DNA of 64,000 bases. Source: Chloroflexota bacterium. GTDB taxonomy: Bacteria > Chloroflexota > Limnocylindria > P2-11E. Shown here piece by piece: positions 59,216-64,000 of the stretch. Within the stretch, counting starts at the first letter, position 1; every line of letters begins with the position of its first letter. The notes under the pieces were generated by a model that made no database searches, was not told the origin of the DNA, and saw only the letters and a list, made by a program, of their open reading frames with translations. The translations under genes and the position numbers were made by a program. The stretch is taken from positions 103,483-167,482 of the forward strand of contig DAIDAP010000007.1 in NCBI GenBank assembly GCA_027310565.1, written 5' to 3'.

Positions 59216-59650
59216 GGGCCGGGTGCGGATGATCGTGCGCGTGTCGGGGATGACCTCGCTGACGAAGCGCCCGGGCGGTGCCGCGCAGCTGGGGCATGGC
59301 GATCTCGAGCTCGCCGCCCTCGGCAGTCTGGACGCGGCGTGGCCGCACCCGCTGCGCGGGCCCCGCGCGTCCGGGGTGCTCTCGTAGCGGGCGCGCGCGA
59401 GGATGCCGGTCACCTCGTCCTCGATGGCGCGCTGGAGCACGAAACGGACGCCGAGGCGGCCGAGCTCGGCAAGCTTCTCAGGGTCGGCGAGGTACGCGGC
59501 GAGGAGGTCCTGGCTCTGAGCTTCGATGCGCGCGCTGGGGGCTATCGTGCTGGTAACGGCGTAGTCCTCCCTTGGTGTTCGTTGCTGTCACCGCGGGAGG
59601 CTACGCCATCAACTTCTCCAGCAGCCCTGGGACGTGACCACCGAACTTAG
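59216..59650 (-). mobile_element. Remnant of an IS256-family transposase
   Basis: The leftward strand encodes LLAAYLADPEKLAELGRLGV, then FVLQRAIEDEVTGILARARY and, after a frameshift, VRPRRVQTAEGGELEIAMP, then back in the first frame FVSEVIPDTRTIIRTRPL. These are the N-terminal blocks of IS256/Mutator-type transposases. The catalytic domain is missing and two frameshifts are present. Flanking bases up to 59650 resemble the upstream untranslated part of such elements. The rest of the 58847-59670 gap holds no intact gene. Confidence 0.75.
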
Positions 59651-59670
59651 GTAGTCTCTCGACGCAACGG

Positions 59671-60756
59671 ATGTTCGATAGGTTGACCGGTGCTCGGACT
59701 TCCCCGTTCGCTGACCCAGAGAAGGCGCTGGCACTCCTCGGTTCGACCGTGCTCGTCCTCGTTATTCACGTCGTGCTGTCGGCCCCGACACCCGGGGCGA
59801 GGGTCGAAGGTGTCGCGACCCTGGGCGTCGCGGTCCTCGTCGCGGGAGGCGTCACCCTAGTCGCGCACCGTCGGCTGCTCATGATGGCCACGTTCGCGGC
59901 GCTGGGTTCTCTCGTCGGGCTGCTGGCGCTTCTCTCTGCGTCTGGCTTCAAAGGGCAGGCGGCTCTCGCGCTCATGGCCTACTGGAACGCCTTGCTGCCG
60001 CCGTTCGGTCTCGTGGTCAATCCGAACGCGGTCGCGTACCTAGTCCTTCCGGCCGGCGTATCTGCGTTCGCTCTGTTGTCGAGGCCAGCGCTGCCCCTTC
60101 CCGTCCGCGCCTTTTGGACACTCGTGACCCTGCTGGTGCTCGGCGAGGTGCTCGTCTCCGGTTCGCGAGCGAGCCTCGTCGGTCTGGTTGCTGGGTCGAC
60201 GACAGTCGCGGTAATCCGAGCTCGAGCGGCAAGACGGGTCGTCGCTGCGACCTTATGCCTAACGCTTGCCCTGGCAGTGGCGGGTGCCATCTTGGGGACC
60301 GGAGATGACGCAATGAGGTCGCGCCTCGAGCTATGGGCTGCGGCTCTTCAGAAAGGCGGGATGAATGGCGCGGGCTACGGAGGTTTCGCCCTGACACAAG
60401 CAGGCAGCCCGATCTTCGTCCTTCTCGACGGCGACACTCCTTTGAACGCGCACAGCTTGTACGTGCAGACGCTCGAGGATTTCGGATGGGACGGCGTCAT
60501 CGCGCTCGGCGTGCTTAGCGCGATCTCGGTCCGGGAAGCAATCCGTCTGCTGGGAGCAGCCGATGAGAAGAGCCCGACCACTCTGGCCGATCGGCACCTC
60601 GCGACGGGCATTCTCGGCTGCGTTGTGGCCCTCGCGGTGGTGGGCGTGTTCGAGAGCGTCCTGAGCACGGGATTCCGTCACGGCGAGGCCGTGCGCACCG
60701 TGGTCTCGCCCTTCCCCTTGACAATCCTCGCCGCGCCGCTCGGCTTGAGGCGCTGA
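59671..60756 (+). CDS. O-antigen ligase/polymerase-like membrane protein
   Basis: The 361-residue protein has about nine or ten hydrophobic segments. The Wzy_C region is recognisable from VLGEVLVSGSRASLVGLVAG (SGSR) and from the external loop with AALQKGGMNGAGYGGFA and DTPLNAHSLYVQTLEDFGW (the conserved NAHS-x-Y motif). It probably ligates or polymerises lipid-linked glycan on the outer face of the membrane. It has no intact neighbours on its strand and starts 20 bases beyond the transposase remnant. Confidence 0.82.
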   Translation: MFDRLTGARTSPFADPEKALALLGSTVLVLVIHVVLSAPTPGARVEGVATLGVAVLVAGGVTLVAHRRLLMMATFAALGSLVGLLALLSASGFKGQAALALMAYWNALLPPFGLVVNPNAVAYLVLPAGVSAFALLSRPALPLPVRAFWTLVTLLVLGEVLVSGSRASLVGLVAGSTTVAVIRARAARRVVAATLCLTLALAVAGAILGTGDDAMRSRLELWAAALQKGGMNGAGYGGFALTQAGSPIFVLLDGDTPLNAHSLYVQTLEDFGWDGVIALGVLSAISVREAIRLLGAADEKSPTTLADRHLATGILGCVVALAVVGVFESVLSTGFRHGEAVRTVVSPFPLTILAAPLGLRR

Positions 60757-60769
60757 GCACTCGTGAAGA

Positions 60770-60925
60770 TCAGCGCTCTTCCTCAACTAGCATCACTGGG
60801 ATGCCATCGCGCACCGGATAGCGGCGCAGGCAGCGGGCGCAGATCAGTGAATCGCCTTCCTCGCGCAACGGCTCTAGGTCATCCAGGCAGACCAGGATTT
60901 CGAGTAGGCGCGCGTCGAGCGGCAC
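60770..60925 (-). CDS. Trm112/YcaR-like small protein
   Basis: From a GTG the product has 51 residues: LDARLLEILVCLDDLEPLRE, then LICARCLRRYPVRDGIPVML. This is the Trm112-like family, usually a small zinc-ribbon partner of methyltransferases. The second pair (CARC) is intact, but the first is CLDD instead of CPxC, so zinc binding looks incomplete. It faces the O-antigen ligase gene tail to tail. Confidence 0.8.
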   Translation of the reverse strand: MPLDARLLEILVCLDDLEPLREEGDSLICARCLRRYPVRDGIPVMLVEEER

Positions 60926-60939
60926 AGGCCGATTGTGCC

Positions 60940-61765
60940 TCAGCGACGTACGAACGCCACGGCGACCGCCATAGCCACCCGCACGCCCAGGACCAGCCAG
61001 TGCGTAGAGCCCACGTTGAAGGTAGACACTCCAGCCTCCCTGCACAGAAGAGGAGCCACGCGCATCCTCATCCCCGCGACCTGGAAGTCGCGCTGCCCCG
61101 CCTCGATGAGCGTCATCTGTCGCGCCATGCTGCTGGTGACGAAGATCATTCCTCTGCGCGGCCCGGTGTGGTTGAAGCCGCAAGTGACGGCGACGTGGAG
61201 CCCGTACGAGCGCACGTACTGTTAGGCGAGGTTCTCCTGGGCGATCGTGCTCACCGCGTACGGCGAGAGGGGTCGGAGCGCGTTCGTCTCCTTGATCGGG
61301 ATCTCATCGGGATGGGCGAGGCCGTACTCCTCGGACGATCCCGCGACGTGCATCCGGATCGAGGTGTCGCGACGACGGATCGCTTCGAGGAGGTTGAGCT
61401 GGCCCTCGATGTTGTTCCGCAGCGTCATCACGGGCTCGTGGAACGACGACTGCACGAACGACTGCGCGGCGAGGTGGAAGATCCGCTGCGGGCGCACAGC
61501 ATCCACGAGCCGGTCGACCGCTCCCGGATCGGCGAGATCGCAGTGGACGAGGGTGACGCGCCCGACCTTCGCCTCATCGCGCCGTTCCGGACTCTCGGGG
61601 GAGCGGGCCTCGACGACGTCGAGCAGGCCACGCGCTGCGAGGTCGGCGAGGTTCCCATGCGCGAGCGCCAGCGGTACGTGCCGTACACGGCGACACCGGG
61701 GTGGTTCGCGAGCACGTACTCGGCGAGATGGCTGCCCCGAACCCCGTGATGCCGGTGATGAGCAC
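60940..61765 (-). pseudogene. GDP-mannose 4,6-dehydratase pseudogene
   Basis: Reading across frames recovers VLITGITGF, then SHLAEYVLANHPGVAVYGTY, then DLAARGLLDVVEARSPESPE and FHLAAQSFVQSSFHEPV, SSEEYG, SPYAVS, and YGLHVAVTCGFNHTGPRRG. At least two frameshifts lie near the N-terminus, and a TAA stop (61222-61224) interrupts the frame just before the QYVRSYGLH block. The C-terminal third after LIEAG is lost and replaced by unrelated sequence. Confidence 0.85.
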
Positions 61766-61787
61766 GCGCGTGTGCGGCGAAGGTATC

Positions 61788-61793
61788 TAGAAT
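61788..61793 (+). promoter_or_regulatory. -10 box of the NarL-type regulator gene, near-leaderless
   Basis: TAGAAT ends nine bases before the ATG at 61803, and no ribosome site intervenes, so the transcript should have little or no leader. The -35 region is not recognisable. Confidence 0.5.
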
Positions 61794-61802
61794 GACTCCG
61801 CG

Positions 61803-62453
61803 ATGGCTACCCGTGTCCTTCTCGTCGACGACCACGAGCTCGTCCGCCAGGGCATCTCCGCGATGCTCCACGGCGCGCCGGACCTGCAGGTCGTCGGCGA
61901 GGCGAAGACGGGGCGCGAGGCGCTGGAGGCGGCCCGCCGGGAGTTGCCGGACGTCGTCCTAATGGACGTCCGCATGCCGGACATGGACGGCCTCGAGGCG
62001 ACCAAGCGCATCAAGGAGGAGCGACCGCGCACGGCGGTGATCATGCTCACGATGCACGACAACCCGGCCTACTTGCGGGACGCGGTGAAGGCCGGCGCGG
62101 CGGGGTACCTCCTGAAGGACGTCTCCAAGGACGAGCTCATCGACGCGGTGAAGCAGGTCGCCACCGGTGGGGCGTTCATCGAGTCACAGATGCTCAAGGG
62201 AATGCTGAGCGAGATGAAGCCGAGCAGTCCCGCGATGAGCCCCGCAGGGAAGAACCTGACCAAGCGCGAGCGCGAGATCCTCGCGCTCGTGGCGGAGGGC
62301 ATGAGCAACCGCGAGATCGCGGAGAAGCTCGTCCTCTCGCCGGAGACGGTGAAGAGCCACGTGGCGGCGATCCTCGAGAAGCTCAACGTCTCGGACCGCA
62401 CGCAGGCGGCGATCTACGCGGTCCGCAACGGGCTGGTCGAGACGACGGCGTAG
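61803..62453 (+). CDS. NarL/LuxR-type response regulator
   Basis: The 216-residue regulator has a complete receiver (LLVDDHELVRQG, Asp55 in VVLMDVRMPD, Thr in MLTMHD, Lys in YLLKDVS) and a LuxR-type DNA-binding domain (LTKREREILALVAEG, PETVKSHVAAIL). No kinase gene is adjacent, so its partner is elsewhere. It is a paralogue of the regulator at 14687. Confidence 0.95.
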   Translation: MATRVLLVDDHELVRQGISAMLHGAPDLQVVGEAKTGREALEAARRELPDVVLMDVRMPDMDGLEATKRIKEERPRTAVIMLTMHDNPAYLRDAVKAGAAGYLLKDVSKDELIDAVKQVATGGAFIESQMLKGMLSEMKPSSPAMSPAGKNLTKREREILALVAEGMSNREIAEKLVLSPETVKSHVAAILEKLNVSDRTQAAIYAVRNGLVETTA

Positions 62454-62489
62454 CACGCCGGCCGGCGGCGCGTTGGTGGGAAGGGAGGA

Positions 62490-63083
62490 GTGAAGATCAT
62501 CGGACGGCTCATCCTCGGTGTCCTCGTCCTCGTCGTCCTGCTCGGCGGCGGCGTCTACGTCGCGTCGCAGCAAGAGCCCGGCGTGGCGAAGGACCTCAAG
62601 CCCGTCGCGACGTCGTCCGCGGCGGCGCAGTCGTTCGACGCCAAGCTCGACGCAGTGAAAGCGGCGGCTGAAGAGGCGAAGAAGACCGGCAAGGCGCAGC
62701 CGATCGAGCTGACGATCACCGAGCAGGAGCTCACGACGAAGGCCGCGGCCGAGACGGCGAAGGGCGCCGGCGGCGTGACGGCCACCAACACGCAGATCCA
62801 CCTCACGAACGGCAACATCGTCGCGACGTCCACGGTGACCGTGAGCGGCATCAACGTGAACGTCGGCGTCGTCGCCCAGCCGACGGTCGTGAACGGGCAG
62901 ACGCAGATCGTCGTGAAGGAGATCCAGACCGGGGCGCTCCCCCTCCCCGACGCGATCAAGCAGCAGATCAACGCGCAGATCGGCAGCGCCATCGATCCCA
63001 AGAAGCTCGGCCTGCCGTTCGACGTGAGTCAGCTCCAGATCGTCGATGGCAAGCTCGTCATCAAGGGCACTGCCAACCCCTAA
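62490..63083 (+). CDS. Membrane-anchored DUF2993/DUF2140-like protein
   Basis: The 197-residue protein starts at a GTG with GGGAGGAG just upstream. One membrane helix (about residues 6-25) leads into an external domain with ELTITEQELTTKAAAETAK and strands such as IHLTNGNIVATSTVTVSG, ending in VSQLQIVDGKLVIKGTA. The layout resembles LmeA-type (DUF2993) and YpmS-type (DUF2140) proteins, which are thought to bind lipids. Assignment is by pattern only. Confidence 0.55.
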   Translation: MKIIGRLILGVLVLVVLLGGGVYVASQQEPGVAKDLKPVATSSAAAQSFDAKLDAVKAAAEEAKKTGKAQPIELTITEQELTTKAAAETAKGAGGVTATNTQIHLTNGNIVATSTVTVSGINVNVGVVAQPTVVNGQTQIVVKEIQTGALPLPDAIKQQINAQIGSAIDPKKLGLPFDVSQLQIVDGKLVIKGTANP

Positions 63084-63627
63084 GCCGCTCCTCCTCGCCG
63101 CGTGGTGGCTCGGCCTCTGGCGGCCACCCGATCGGGTCGCCCTCGCGCGGATCTGGGACGCCCTGGTGCGCGACGACGCGGCGTTCCGGGTCCTCTTCGT
63201 CGGTGTTCGCCCGTACACCTGGCGCCTCGTCCGCTCGCGCCGCCGCACGCGGGTGGTGACGATCGACCGCGACCCCGCGATGCGCTTCTTCGGCGCACGC
63301 CGCCACCATGTCGTCGCGCTCGAGGACCTGGGGACCGCGGGTGAGGCCGCGTTCGACGTGGCGGTCGTGAACGGCGTCTTCGGCGCCGGCATCGACACGC
63401 TCGACGCCGCCGAGCGCGCCCTCGCCGCGCTGCACGCGGCGCTGCGTCGCGGGGGGACCCTCGTGCTCGGCGTGAACGAGGAGCGCACGACGCTCCCGCC
63501 GCTCGACCGGGTGCGCGCGCTCTCCGGTTTCCGGCCGATCGCGCCACCACCGTTCGACGCGCACCGCCACGTCGTGCCCTCGCCGCTCGAGGGCACGCAC
63601 ACCTTCCTCTTCTTCCAGCGGGCTTGA
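63046..63627 (+). CDS. Methyltransferase-like protein
   Basis: The 193-residue product overlaps the previous gene by 38 bases if the ATG is used; a later start is possible. RVLFVGVRPYTWRLV and TRVVTIDRDPAMRFFGA resemble the SAM-binding part of class I methyltransferases, and FDVAVVNGVFGAGID and ALRRGGTLVLGVNEE the later motifs. The glycine-rich loop is weak (FVGVRPYT), so it may bind another ligand. The substrate is unknown. Confidence 0.5.
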   Translation: MASSSSRALPTPKPLLLAAWWLGLWRPPDRVALARIWDALVRDDAAFRVLFVGVRPYTWRLVRSRRRTRVVTIDRDPAMRFFGARRHHVVALEDLGTAGEAAFDVAVVNGVFGAGIDTLDAAERALAALHAALRRGGTLVLGVNEERTTLPPLDRVRALSGFRPIAPPPFDAHRHVVPSPLEGTHTFLFFQRA

Positions 63628-63693
63628 CGCCGCGGATCGACCGAGACCACCGAAGCTGCGCAGCGAGAATCGGCTGCGCGAATGACCGCGGGC

Positions 63694-64000
63694 TTACGGC
63701 ATGCGGCGGAACACCAGGACCGAGTTGTGCCCGCCGAACCCGAACGCGGACGAGAGCGCGACGTCCACCTGACGCGCGCGCGCGGCGTTGGGGACGACGT
63801 CCGCGGCGCACGCGGGATCCGGCGTCGTCTGGTTGATCGTCGGCGGGAGCACGCCGGTGCGCAGCGCCTGGATCGTGAAGATGGCCTCGGCCGCGCCGGC
63901 CGCGCCGAGCATGTGCCCGGTCATCGACTTCGTGGAGGAGAGCGGCGGGAGCCGCTCGCCGAACACCGCGCGGTACGCGCGGATCTCGAACGGGTCCCCC
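63694..64000 (-). CDS. fabF: 3-oxoacyl-[ACP] synthase II, C-terminal part
   Basis: The last ~102 residues are present; the gene continues beyond the window. The catalytic histidines appear in STKSMTGHMLGAAGA and FGFGGHNSVLVFR, both diagnostic for KAS II condensing enzymes of fatty-acid synthesis. A GCGCAG ... CTGCGC inverted repeat (63658-63679) lies between its stop and the convergent gene and could act as a weak bidirectional terminator, though it lacks a T run. Confidence 0.93.
   Translation of the reverse strand, partial: GDPFEIRAYRAVFGERLPPLSSTKSMTGHMLGAAGAAEAIFTIQALRTGVLPPTINQTTPDPACAADVVPNAARARQVDVALSSAFGFGGHNSVLVFRRMP

Overview
The window is about 64 kb of very GC-rich bacterial DNA with many GTG starts, tight 4-base stop/start overlaps and several genes whose -10 box lies directly against the start codon. 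A coenzyme-B12-dependent (class II) ribonucleotide reductase, Tad pilus proteins, NarL and OmpR two-component systems, a collagen-like giant protein and large surface-polysaccharide loci fit an environmental Chloroflexota (Limnocylindria/Ellin6529-like) or a related uncultured high-GC lineage. That placement is inference; no rRNA or tRNA gene was recognised in the window.

Layout: 0-3.8 kb holds the start of a VanW-like protein and nrdJ, read leftward, with a terminator and a promoter. 3.8-9.1 kb is a leftward operon: OmpR regulator, small exported protein, sensor kinase, TadE, TadE, TadG. 9.2-11.4 kb (leftward) has a class III aminotransferase, a proline-rich protein and a membrane-anchored degenerate receiver protein. 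Divergent from these are a coiled-coil protein, a NarL-type kinase and its regulator (11.5-15.4 kb). The coiled-coil protein shares a C-terminal domain with the proline-rich protein. A MazEF-type pair and a metallopeptidase follow. 17.3-21.7 kb is a CDP-3,6-dideoxyhexose operon (dehydratase, epimerase, cytidylyltransferase, reductase, RfbH dehydrase).

21.9-35.4 kb is a long leftward block. It begins with a 2,259-residue protein that joins a receiver domain and a GspE/MshE N-terminal domain, through one membrane helix, to a FecR-like domain, about 290 collagen triplets and a tail-fibre-like C-terminus. Three tandem membrane-anchored paralogues of an unnamed family follow, then a TPR lipoprotein, a large membrane protein and two glycosyltransferases. 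A second degenerate-receiver gene is divergent from the giant gene.

36-63 kb is mostly surface-polysaccharide synthesis: a leftward operon with phosphoglycosyl transferase, sugar dehydrogenases, heptose genes (gmhA, gmhB, hddA, transaldolase) and a Wzc-type kinase; a rightward operon with methyltransferases, flippase, Wzy-like polymerase and glycosyltransferases; and a leftward group around GDP-mannose 3,5-epimerase. From 55 to 62 kb the locus is decaying, with remnants of a sugar transferase, an IS256-type transposase, an epimerase tail and a GDP-mannose dehydratase. The window ends with a NarL regulator, two small genes and the end of fabF.

Taken together the window looks like a cell-envelope island. 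It makes at least two activated sugar families, assembles and exports glycans, and encodes pilus-like and collagen-like surface proteins, with several signalling proteins built into the same operons. The most unusual object is the receiver-to-collagen fusion and the genes around it.
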